Below the pieces are notes generated by a model, which was given only the letters and a program-made list of their open reading frames with translations, ran no database searches and was not told the DNA's origin. Shown here piece after piece: positions 1 through 10,033 of a DNA stretch of 64,000 nt. The number at the start of each line of letters is the position of its first letter. Position 1 is the first letter of the stretch. The stretch is taken from contig JAJEKV010000005.1 of the NCBI GenBank assembly GCA_021234155.1, positions 10,904,572 through 10,968,571 on the forward strand. The letters are read 5' to 3'. The DNA comes from Isoetes taiwanensis. Taxonomy: Eukaryota > Streptophyta > Lycopodiopsida > Isoetales > Isoetaceae. A program made the position numbers and the translations under genes.

Positions 1-1327
1 CAAACAGCGGGCAGCATTCTTGTTTGATTCTGATGATGAAGCTATGTGTGAAGACTCTGAAATTAGAAATGTAATTGATTTATCAAAATGTCAAGAAAAC
101 TTTAAGTTATCAGACATAGAAGGATGTGCTGATATGTCTACTCATAATTTTGGTGGTGAACCTCCCAAAAACGAGAATGGATTTCGTAGGCTCAGGAGAC
201 TGAACATGGATATGTCAAGTCCCAATGGTCCAGTTACACCTGAAAAGCCGCAGAGCAGGAGCTTAGTACAGGAAGATGACAAACACAAGATATGTACCCC
301 TGATAGAATGCTTTTCGTTACCAATAAGAACAGCACCAGTCCAATGTTTGGGGATGCCATATACAGTAGCCCACAAGCATGTTTGGACAAGTGCTCATTG
401 CCATTTTCCAGGGACAGCTCTCCTCATGTGCAGGGACACATTACTGATGATATTGGTTGCAGGGCAAATGACAGCCCTTTGAAAATTGACATCACACACA
501 CTACTGACTTATTTGATTCAGTTAGCAAAGAATGGTCGCTTCTTCGAGATTCTAAAGAAGAGCTTAAGTTGAAGTGTAATCCTTCATGTATATCTGCATC
601 TGAAGTACTTTTGAAACTGGCAAGGCTAGAAGATAACATGTCAGCCTGCGATCTTTTATCACTGGTAAAAACAAATACTGCCATTGTTATTCAGGTCCTA
701 TGCTTACAGTCAAACAAAAGTTCATTGGATATTTTCTCTTGCAGGATGATCATATAGAATTGGAAGAGATCTCTGCACAACTGGCATATGCCAGCCAACT
801 GTTTTTTGTTCGGCAATGTCAGAGTGCAACATTTCCATCTGGCTCAGAAAGTCTTCAAATGGACTCGCCTACTAACCATTGTGTGGAAGTTGCTACTTGG
901 CATGCAGGCATCATAAGGTTTCTAATCTTTACTAGTTTTTAAGTTTTAGAATTATCTAGAAATTTTCAGATGCTTCACAAAGCAATGATCTGGATGATCT
1001 ATAGGGATCGGAAATGCAAGTTGCAGCAAATATTGGATGCAGCAAGACCTTTGAAGTCGGCCACTGTTTTATATGGCCACGCCTTTCATGAGCTTACATC
1101 ATATATGGCACGCATTGTTGGTCTTGAAGAACATAGAAAATTATTTCATGGTAGTGGAAAGCGCAGGTATAATATAAATCAATGTCGTGCGAAATTGGCT
1201 GGGTTTCTATCAGCTGACATTTTTTACTTGCAGGAGTCGAGAATTCCAACATCACTTTTCAAAAATGGCTTTGGAGGAGGAAGCAATAGAGGCATTTTTG
1301 CAGCACTCAAAATATGGCTTATCCTAG
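1..1327 (+). CDS. C-terminal exons of an ATAD5/ELG1-like protein (5' end outside window)
   Basis: Four exons can be joined: 1-666 (or 1-694), 745-917, 1005-1166 and 1234-1327, stop TAG at 1325-1327. The first intron has two in-phase donors, GTAAAA at 667 and a weaker GT at 695; the first gives a normal 78-bp intron. The other introns are 918-1004 and 1167-1233, all GT-AG, and phases agree at each junction. The tail reads acidic, then a basic KRRSREFQHHF stretch, then a short acidic end. The order 'AFHE...', a leucine-rich helix, a KRR(R)-x-x-Q/HY block and the stop is what I recall of the C-terminus of plant ATAD5/ELG1, the RFC-like subunit that unloads PCNA in the nucleus. The AAA+ core lies upstream of the window, so the family call rests on weak tail similarity. 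An unrelated nuclear protein is possible. Confidence 0.5.
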
Positions 1328-1437
1328 AATATTTCCCTTTTAGTCTCATTTTCTTGGGCGAGCAGCATTCACTGTTTGGCATATGGCTAAAATGGAAGCC
1401 ATGAAAGCCAATTGTATCAATACCCATTTTGGAATTT

Positions 1438-1443
1438 AATAAA
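1438..1443 (+). terminator. Polyadenylation signal of the ATAD5-like gene
   Basis: AATAAA lies 111 bases after the stop codon and is followed by a T-rich stretch (about 1470-1500). Position and context fit a plant near-upstream element. No cleavage site can be assigned. Confidence 0.45.
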
Positions 1444-1619
1444 TTCTTTCTTGCCCAGATAAAGATTTTTTTTTCTTGTTTGGACTTTTGGTTTTTTCTT
1501 GTCCCTGGTTTTTGATGATTAACTTGTGGGAAAATAACGGGATCGAAAGACCAAAGAATATTACCTTTAGCACTTATACAATGTCCAATTTTTAGTAGTA
1601 TTACAAATACATAGCATGT

Positions 1620-1735
1620 ATCTCGATCAAGAACTTCCAGTGGGAGCTCTAGCTTCATCATATACAAAGAATAGGCATAAGTCAACAAGGGGAGAATATC
1701 GGTGCTTTATGGTGCCAAAAGTGTATATATAGCAT
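1620..1735 (-). pseudogene. Relic of a second PILS gene 3' end
   Basis: Read on the minus strand, this stretch parallels the last ~20 codons and 3' flank of the intact PILS gene at 1912-2070. Shared strings include a 'gagCTCTAGCTTCAT' flank, 'caACAAGGGgAGA' (the LPCW codons) and 'GTATAtAGCA'. The reading has an in-frame stop where the intact gene has Trp and small indels. It is best explained as the degenerate remnant of a tandem PILS copy. No other part of that copy was found. Confidence 0.5.
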
Positions 1736-1827
1736 ACAATACAAGATATACATGTCTAATCCATAATGTATATCTTGCCAAAAGTGTTTAGCAGACAATA
1801 CAAGATATACATGTCTAATCCATAACG
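1714..1827. repeat. 63-bp tandem duplication
   Basis: Two near-identical units start with GCCAAAAGTG at 1714 and 1777 and end with CATGTCTAATCCATAA. The first unit overlaps the PILS relic. Confidence 0.8.
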
Positions 1828-1980
1828 CTGACTGTGATACGTCCAAAATGGCATAGCATCAACTTGAACAATTGAATTATTCACTAATGTCTATGTGCAT
1901 GATCAATAGTTGCATCTCGAAGTTGAGAACTTTTCGTTGGGAGTTCTAGCTTCATATTTCCTTCGATTTGACATAGGGAC

Positions 1981-3141
1981 CTATGGAAAGAGAATATACA
2001 TGTGAAGAGCTAGCCAACAAGGGAGAGAGACTACGGCTGCTATATGTTCCCAGAAGAGTATAGCAGATGCCTCAGTTTCCCCAAAACCTATGAGGCTAGT
2101 TACACTTCCCACAAGTATGGAAGAAGGCATGGAATGTTGAAGTAGAAGGACAAATTGGAACATCTTGTCTTCTAGAGGGATAATCTTCAATTTGAGTGCA
2201 TGATGAACAACTCCGATACCAATGAGAGGGACCACAAGTAACCTTGTTAGAACAATGGTAAGAGTAGTCTTAAGATCTAACTCTGAAGCTCCTGGCCCAC
2301 ATGATAAATTGCCTCCTAGCACTAGGAGTATACATGTTATCATGGCTTGTCCCATCAACCCCATAGCAGCAGTAAGAGGTCTTAATAGACCTCCATTTCC
2401 AAACAAGGCACTCTTCGTAATTGGAATTGATCCCAACAACATTGCCAGCAATGATGCAACCACTGGAGGTTGCAACACATCTTGAATCCTTATGTACTTA
2501 AATAGTAATTTTCGTACACCTTTTTTAACTCTATGAGTTTGCTTTGATAACCAACAACTATGTTCTCGCTTGAAACCATTGATAAGTGGAATTGAAGCAT
2601 ATGAGAGGTGATCATCAATAGGTTGTTCAAGCATTCTATATACAAATGTATACACCATTAGTGCTCCGACCCATTGGCCAAACGATATATAGGCAGATCC
2701 ATTAGCATTGCACTGATCTGGAGGTCCAAAAAGGTTATTGCTACCATTGCAAATTGTAGCAATGAGCACGAGTGGAATATTTCCAATGTTCCCTATGCCA
2801 ATCATGACAATGGTAAACTTGAAGTACTTCCTAGGGGGTTTAATAATAAGAGACACAAAAGTGCCCAAGGTGCACCCCAATAGAGAGGCTAGGAGTACAT
2901 TGACAGGGATGAACCACCATTCTTTTAGCTTCTCAAGGCTAATTCCTTTTCCTAACTGGGTGAAGATGATGCAAGGAAGAAAGACTGTAACTACTAATTT
3001 GGATAGCGTTCTTCGTGCCAAAACATTCGACAATATGCCGACGCGGTCGCTTGCCAACACAAAACCAACTGAGCATAATATTGCTACTATGATAATCGGC
3101 TCTAGTGAATCATGGACGAGCTCTTCTAATGGAGCCCCCAT
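1981..3141 (-). CDS. PIN-LIKES (PILS) auxin carrier family protein, intronless
   Basis: 386 residues in one open frame. The membrane-transport (Mem_trans) layout is clear. An N-terminal block of hydrophobic helices (about 12-32, 47-65, 75-100, 105-130, 150-168) is followed by a hydrophilic basic loop (about 170-215) and a second helix block (about 220-385) ending in LPCWLALHMYILFP. Motifs typical of PILS are PCIIFTQLG, GNIGNIPLVL, SFGQWVG and HSMPSSILVG. The length is close to the usual 390-430 residues, and the ATG is followed at once by the first membrane domain. PILS proteins sit in the endoplasmic reticulum and lower nuclear auxin availability; that role is inferred from family. Most plant PILS genes I know have several introns, so a single-exon copy suggests a retrogene or lineage-specific intron loss. 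No poly(A) trace is visible downstream. Confidence 0.85.
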   Translation of the reverse strand: MGAPLEELVHDSLEPIIIVAILCSVGFVLASDRVGILSNVLARRTLSKLVVTVFLPCIIFTQLGKGISLEKLKEWWFIPVNVLLASLLGCTLGTFVSLIIKPPRKYFKFTIVMIGIGNIGNIPLVLIATICNGSNNLFGPPDQCNANGSAYISFGQWVGALMVYTFVYRMLEQPIDDHLSYASIPLINGFKREHSCWLSKQTHRVKKGVRKLLFKYIRIQDVLQPPVVASLLAMLLGSIPITKSALFGNGGLLRPLTAAMGLMGQAMITCILLVLGGNLSCGPGASELDLKTTLTIVLTRLLVVPLIGIGVVHHALKLKIIPLEDKMFQFVLLLQHSMPSSILVGSVTSLIGFGETEASAILFWEHIAAVVSLPCWLALHMYILFP

Positions 3142-3796
3142 TTCGCACTATTCTGCCTTGGGGACTATTTCGCACTATTTGGCATTCTTCTCTTTATATG
3201 CATATAAAAGGCCAAATAGAAAATATACGCGTATAAAAGGCCAAATAGAAAATATAGCCAAATAGAAAAGATAGGAGAAAAAGGCGCCGAGTTCCTGAAA
3301 TCAGGGTTAGATCTATTGGAGCCTTTTTTTCTATGTTTTTCGTTGTGTTTTGCTATTTCCTTTTGGCTCAAGGTAGGCTTTCGTTCTTGCTGCAGGGTAA
3401 AATCCTTTTGCAGATCAGGTTGAGGACAAGATCTGTTTGGATCAGGGTCGTTATTCTAAGCATTAATTTGAGCTGAGGTGCTGGTGTTTTGCATTCCATT
3501 CCACTTTTGGCCTGCTATAATTTCAGTGGAAGTTATGGATGGTACATTTTCAGTTACAAGGCTCCTACTTCTAAATATCTTTAGGAAACTCCATTACCAG
3601 CAACTTAACGCTACCATTTAGACCAGGTAAGTTTACTCTGAGTTGTTGCATTGTTAGGGTTTGCGGTTTCTGGGATCTGGTATTATTTTCCATATAGTCT
3701 AACTATGAACAAGCATTTACGTTGTTTTTTTGCAAAAAACTTTTTCTCAAGAGGCACTTTGGTGGTCTGGAATTGGATCTTTGGAAGTTCCTTGAG
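3142..3796. other. PILS upstream region
   Basis: This would hold the promoter and leader of the minus-strand PILS gene. A 29-bp unit with TATAAAAGGCCAAATAG (plus strand) is repeated at 3203 and 3232, with a partial third copy to about 3273. No other gene or conserved site was recognised; the rest is AT-rich. Confidence 0.4.
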
Positions 3797-3903
3797 CATT
3801 CTCATTCTCATTCTCATTCTCATTCTCATTCTCATTCTCATTCTCATTCTCATTCTCATTCTCATTCTCATTCTCATTCTCATTCTCATTCTCATTCTCA
3901 TTC
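3797..3903. repeat. (CATTCT)n microsatellite, about 18 copies
   Basis: An uninterrupted hexanucleotide array of 107 bases. Five of six frames are open through it, giving Leu-Ile, His-Ser, Ser-Phe, Asn-Glu or Met-Arg dipeptides, so ORFs across it are artefacts. Confidence 0.95.
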
Positions 3904-4193
3904 AGGCTGGGTTTCATTTTGGTGTATTTCATTACAGATGTCCAGATTTTGTTTGTGGAGGTAGACCTTTTAATAGGAAATCCACAGTTATCCAGCATAG
4001 ACCATTCTTTCAAAATTTTTTTTTGTCAAAATAACTTGTAGTTTTAGTATATGGAACGAAAATGCTATTATTCAGCAGAGTGAAATGTGTCTGCTGTTTG
4101 TTTTATGCATACAACTAGCATTTAATGAAGATCAATTCTCCATGCGATTTGCTTGGAGGGAGACGTTTCATCATTTGGGGACTAAATTACTAA

Positions 4194-6630
4194 GGGTCTA
4201 TTCGCACGCACCGTTAAGTTAGGTTAGGTTTAGTTAGAGTTTTTAACTGCAATCAACTTCACACCAATAGTTAAGTTACTATTTTGTAGTTATGGGCTGT
4301 CAACTTTTTTTTTTAAACTGAAAACACTAATGAAATGTTCCTTTCATACCCAAAATGTTGGTTAGTATAAATTTTTTAACTCTGGATGAAAAATGGACTA
4401 AAAGTTGCATTTAGCGATAGGCAATGTATGGACGGGCTCGACAAGGGGCTGAGGAAGCGGTGAACGTGGAGGGCGGGGTTTCTTGTTTTTGTAGTTCTGC
4501 TTCTTTTTTACTTGAACCCAACCGTATAGTTTCATGATTGCATCTAAGAGCACACCCATCGTCTTTGGCAGATATGGCTATTTGCAACTTATCCAACTTC
4601 GTTTTTGAGGCTACTTTTCTACACATTCCTTAGTTTTTCATGATGTGCATTCAATTGCAAATAATTCATTTTTCTCTCTTTAAACTCTTATGTTGTCCTT
4701 TACGTCTTTAACAAGTGCTTCAAGTCTAGTAAGTTCTGTTTGGGTAATGCTGAGAATCATCTCCTTTTTTGAAAGTTCAGTTTTCATTTCAAGTAAATGG
4801 TTCAAGCTGCACTAGTCTATGCTAGTAATCATTTCTAGCAACCTTGAAGGCATGAGTTAATTCATCGACCTGACTTCTAGTATCTCTTTCCCATTCAAAC
4901 ACTTCCTAAAAATTTGAATGTCGCATTTGGTTTTCATTTTGTAGAATGATTGCTCTTTCCTCTAGTTCAGGTTTGAGATGCAGACTATCTTCCAGTAACT
5001 TATGCTAAAACTTGATTTGTGCCATGATGTTTTCATTCTCAACGAATAGGGCCTCTCTCTCTCAGCATCCCAGGCCATCTGTTGATTTTCCATATCTCCT
5101 TTACTGTTTGGCTTCGAACACCTCTTTTTGAAGCAAACAAACATTTGTAGATGCATCTTTCAAAGCCATTTCTTCATTTGCAAAAACTAGTGGCAAGCTT
5201 GTGTTTTTTGTAAGCTTGGAATTATAGTCTTTTTCATAAATTCAAATTCATGTCAGGGATACAAGAATCAAATTATTAATAAGCATTAACATCATCATGA
5301 GTCCAAAAGTGGCCTTATGGTAACAAAATAATGTCTCTTGTTATAGCAAGATAATGTCTCTTATTATAACGAGCACTGTTCTAATGCCAAAGAACATGTT
5401 TAGCAATAGTTTGTCCACAAGTTCTAATGGGAAAGCAACACTAACTGGGGCATGAGATTACAACAGAATTCTCCACTTCACAGATCTGTTTCTGATATTC
5501 TGACAGGTGTACTTTATTTACTCCTACCTTATTGGGGGCAATTTGTAATTCAATTCTATTTTAAATATTTAAGTAGCCATACTAGTCACAAAGCCCATGT
5601 TGAGCATATAGATACGTCATGCCTTGCTCTCGTGTGCTACTTGCTCTCGTGTGCTACATCTGTTATCTAAAATTGGTACAATAATAAAAGATCCTCAATT
5701 TCTTTGTGTAGTTGTTGATATTGTGTCAGGCAAAACACGATTGTCATCAACATTGCAGGCCATTTGGAAATTTGATGTCAACAATTTCTTGCAGGTAATC
5801 TTGTTTTCTGCATAAGGTACATCTACTGGTCATGTCCAGAGGTAAAGGTGAACAAGTTTGTTACATATAGAAACCACATTGAATTGCAGTTTTAGTCTAA
5901 AACTTTTAGATTTAATCATGTTGGATTTTAACTCTTCTGGGACACTATGAAGAGGCTTCTTTTGTTGTGGACTGCAAGATTTCTGTTGAGCTTGGCTTCT
6001 ACTTGCTCTATCTGCATCAAAACCATTATATACTAAATCACCTGCTAGAAAAACGTTTTCAAGGTTTGGAAACAGAGCCTTGTTTTGTGTGAGAAGCAGG
6101 ACCTTGAAATAGCTTTGTTGCAGGAAGTCTTTGTTCACCTTCAATGTGGCAATCCTTTGAATAAATAATGCCTAGTTGTGGTCTTCATCCTCTATAGGAC
6201 CCTGCTCCTTTGACTTTAAGTATCTGGCATGTTGTTATTTGCCATATTGCAGACTTTTTCATTTATACAAAAATGCTTTTTGGGTATACAAAGCTTTTTG
6301 GGTACATGTTCTTCCAAATAGATAAAGAACTTGACTGAAAACATGTTTTGATTAAGTTAACAACAATAAACAGAACTGGATTGGTTTGAATTCTGTTAAC
6401 TTAAACTTGTAACTAAAGGCAGGTCTGAAGGGATTTTGGTTAAGCACTAACTTAACGAGACAATGTCTAAACAACAAGTAGTTAGGTTACAATTTTCTAA
6501 CGTAACTATTTTTAGTTAAGTATTCAACACAAACTTAACTATTTTTAGTGTGAATGCAATTGTTATAGTTAAGTTTAACTAGGTATAATTTCTTTTTTAA
6601 CTTAACTAAACGGCAGGTGCGAATAGACCC
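4194..6630. mobile_element. Non-autonomous PIF/Harbinger-like DNA transposon
   Basis: The left end begins GGGTCTATTCGCACGCACCG at 4194 and the right end finishes with the inverted form, GCAGGTGCGAATAGACCC at 6630. Directly outside both ends is TAA (4191-4193 and 6631-6633), the 3-bp target duplication of the PIF/Harbinger superfamily. Subterminal regions are full of GTTAAGTT/AACTTAAC motifs, as is usual for binding arrays in such elements. The 2437-bp interior has no transposase or Myb-like ORF. A stretch at 5624-5800 looks exon-like, so host sequence may have been captured. Confidence 0.8.
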
Positions 6631-6633
6631 TAA

Positions 6634-9282
6634 TAAGTATATTAAATAATGGACAGAAGTGGCAGAGTTTGACAGAGTTAAAGCAGGGGCCTTTATTTTC
6701 CTTTCTTTTTCTTTTCCCTTTTGTTGTTGTAAGACAAAGTCAAAGGCGCAAGAGTTATTTCCAATTTGACCTCTTGGTTCTCGTTAAGGTTTAACTTTCC
6801 CTAGCTTCTCACTTTACATAGATTTCGGTTGATGTTTTACAAACACTGTGTTGGTATCACTTTTCAGGCTCTAGACTTGGTTTCATTTTCCAGGTTTTGA
6901 CGAATGTTTTGTGAAAACATAAGGGTATTTTGTATTTTTTCCCTTTAAATGTTCACAAACATTCCAGGTTCTATGACATTCAAAGTTTATACACTTTTTT
7001 AGCTATTATATTTGAGCATCTTTGTTTGCTTAGCCTATTCCTCAACCACGTGTTTCACGTTTATTGTTTTATAGGGAAAGTGTAACGAGCTTGGCTCGTT
7101 AGCAGGCATGTAATTTACATTTGCCTATTGATGATTATTGAGAATGTTTCAATTAGTCATTACATGAGGAATACATACTATTTATGAGAAGTTTATACAA
7201 AATTCATAAGATAAAAGCAAAGGGCATCAATTTCTATGAGGGTTTTCGAAAGGAGGCAGAAGGAGCAATTTCTGGCAGTTTTGCTGGCCGAACTTTGGAG
7301 CATCATACTCGGCAACCCAAGATCCAATTCATGTAATTTTTACTTTACTGGAAAGGTTTTCAAATTAGCTTTTCGGATTGGGTCCGATAAGCCGAAATTC
7401 ATCCATATAAGGGAGATATGGCAGAAAGAGTGAGTGAAGCTGTGTCAGAATTGACTGCACCATTGTATTTCTTTGTATATCTTTTGCTTCCTGGAGCTAG
7501 GACCTGAAAGCAGGGGATATTTTGAGAAGAAAAGAACTAGAAGAGTCAAAGGGCCGTTGCTTAGGGTGGGTGGTCTGTCGCTTACACTAGGGGATGCTTA
7601 GATTGCTTAGATTGTTCTTGTTGTTGGAGAAAGAATCAGAATCAGAATTTAATGATTTGAATTAAGAGTATTAAAGGAATATGAGTGATTTTGAATGTGA
7701 TAAGATGAGATTGAATGTCTTTTGCCATGGTGGAATATAAGAGGAAGTAAGAATTAAGCTAATAAGATTATTGAAGTCTGGGAATTGTCTTTAGAATTGT
7801 AGATAGTATGGCAGATCTTGTATGGAGCAATCGAGATCCTGGCAACATCAATATAGAGATTGTTCTACTTGGAAGAAGCCAGAACTCAATTGGAACATTG
7901 GAGATCATGTAGCTTATAGGGGCTGCATGGAGGTTCTAGCAAGGATCCAGGAGGATCTGTTGATTTAGCCATTTCTAGTCTTCATTTATCAGGTGTTTTC
8001 TCTATTTCGGGTTCTATCAATTTTATTACCACTATCTTTAATACGCGCGGCCCTGGAGTGACCATGCATAGATTATCTCTACTCGTTTGGTCCGTTAGGC
8101 ATTATCAGCTCCATGAGCAAGATGCTAATTTAGAAGATACATAGAAAATCTATATGTACCTTTGGTGATTAGATTGAAGTTAAGATGTTAAACTAAACTA
8201 TGAATATCTAGCATAATAGCAGGAGGTTATTTATATATTTTTGTATGTTTTTTCACATGGTTTTCCTATGATTTTGTTGTTGTATTCGTGCAGGTGTACT
8301 TAATAGTATTTATAGAGTGCACTCTTTCTGAGCCGTTGATTTTGATAAAAAAAATGCAATTTTGTGGTGATGGTCTCTCAAAATTTTTGGATCCATAGAA
8401 ATCTGATCTAATTCTTTTAGGGTTTTAATAGACAGTTTTAGGGTTTTAATACACATGCTTCTTTTCTATAACAAAAATAATTCAAAAATTCAGAAGCATG
8501 CTCGGGCAAGGTATATCCAAAGGTGTTTCAACTATGGCGGCACATGCGGCCTTTTGTTTTGAAGCTATGCCTTCTAATAGCCGTGCCATCTGATGTAGCC
8601 TGCCAGGCTCGGCTTCTAGATTCAAACTGGGGCTTCTGTTATTCAAAGTTAGTGGGTAGGAGGTCACACTCTTGTAGCAAGGTCTAATATTTTCTCTGCT
8701 ATCATCTCATGATGTACTTCACGAGAAAGAAGTCAGAACCTTGAAATCTCTTCTCAAATTCCAGATGTAATTAAACGAGCTCTCTGAAGAAGCTGGAGAT
8801 GCAATCTCCGAACTTTTACGTAGAGGTCGAAGGTAGCTGGTGTGTTGTAGGCATAGCATTTGCAGCTTATTTCTACCACGCATCCATCAAAGTTGAACAT
8901 GCCAGAAGTTGGTAAATCTACTTTATTGTTTCTTAGCTATTTTTCTCTTAGTTAGAATTCAATGTGGCCTATGTAGAAGTATGCTTGAGGTTTCGCTAGC
9001 AAGTTTAACAATCAATTTCGATTTCCATTTTTCTCTCCATTGCAGATCCCTTGCTTGTATAGGCTTCAATCGATCCATAAATATCTGTAGCTTCAGAACA
9101 TGAAGCTTAATGAAGACACTGCATATCCATTTTTCCAGAAGCAGAATCATCAAAACTTTGAAGGGTGCAGCAAACACTATTATTGTTACCTCTTGTCATC
9201 CATTTCTGTAATCTATTCAAAGCATATCTGAACTTTAATACATATGACATTTCCATTTCTATTGCCGTATGTAGCTTCAATT
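6634..9282. other. Intergenic or intronic DNA, no supported gene
   Basis: AT-rich sequence without long ORFs. Between about 8763 and 8828 one frame reads LNELSEEAGDAISELLRRGR and ends at an AG|GTAGCT donor, but a TAA lies directly upstream in that frame. It is recorded as a possible degenerate exon only. Nothing else was recognised. Confidence 0.3.
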
Positions 9283-9370
9283 CAAATGAAGATTGTTATG
9301 CAGCTTATGCACCAAATGAAGATTGTTATGCAGCTTACGCAGGCCAAATGAGGATCGTTATGCAGCCTAT
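9283..9370. repeat. 30-32-bp tandem repeat, three copies
   Basis: Units begin CAAATGAAGATTGTTATGCA at 9283 and 9313, with a diverged third at 9345 (CAAATGAGGATCGTTATGCA). No function is evident. Confidence 0.85.
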
Positions 9371-9592
9371 AAAGGCAAGATGCAGAATCTGCATATCCAT
9401 ATCTTCATCAGCAACATCATAAAAATCCAAAGGGACACTGCTAATGCTTGGATTTTGTCCTCTAAAAAATCCATGTACATAACCATGCAATTACATAATG
9501 TGTTTATCAAATCTAAATAATGCTAGCTCATAACATCATGATTTGAAGAAACGTACAAGTACATGCTAGTCTCACATGATAATAGCATCATG

Positions 9593-10033
9593 AATATGTA
9601 GCAAAATAATAGAGGGTTTTAGGGGATTTGATATGGATGTAAAAGTAATAATTCCTTAAACCATAGACCATATATCCCTAAAACAATCGAATAAGTTGTT
9701 ATAAAAGAAACATAGATTCAAGTTAAAAAATAACCGCATTAGCTCACTGGGTATATTGGTTAAAGTAGTCTTAGTTAGGACATTCAATTATTTTGGTAGA
9801 GGTTCCAGCTTCCGTATTTCATATTCTAAAATCTTAGGCAAAGTCGCATAGAGGTTCGATATTCCCTCAAAGCCTTAGGCGAAATTGTCCTATGTCAAAA
9901 TCATAGGCGCCTCCAATCATAAATGACTATAAGCGAAACGAGAGGTGCCCAGGGGCCCCAACATACGATCTGGGTCGTAGGATCGACGAATCCGACGACT
10001 GTGGTAGTCCAGGGTGCACTTTGTTTAGAATAT
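9593..10033 (+). mobile_element. Copy 1 of a ~430-bp repeat with an internal tRNA-like promoter
   Basis: Contains TTAGCTCACTGG (9739-9750, pol III A box) and a mutated B box at 9801-9811 (GGTTCCAGCTT). The rest matches, in reverse orientation, the tandem copies at 13683-14548: the start AATATGTAGCAAAAT and the end GTGCAC..GTTTAGAATAT are shared. This is a dispersed family, probably a tRNA-derived SINE or a composite. The tRNA-like part lies about 145 bases inside the shared unit, which is unusual for a SINE. Confidence 0.65.

Noticed and set aside
3651-4034. ORFs with Leu-Ile, His-Ser, Met-Arg or Asn-Glu repeats on both strands
   Set aside because: Produced by the (CATTCT)n microsatellite; the flanking codons have no protein character.
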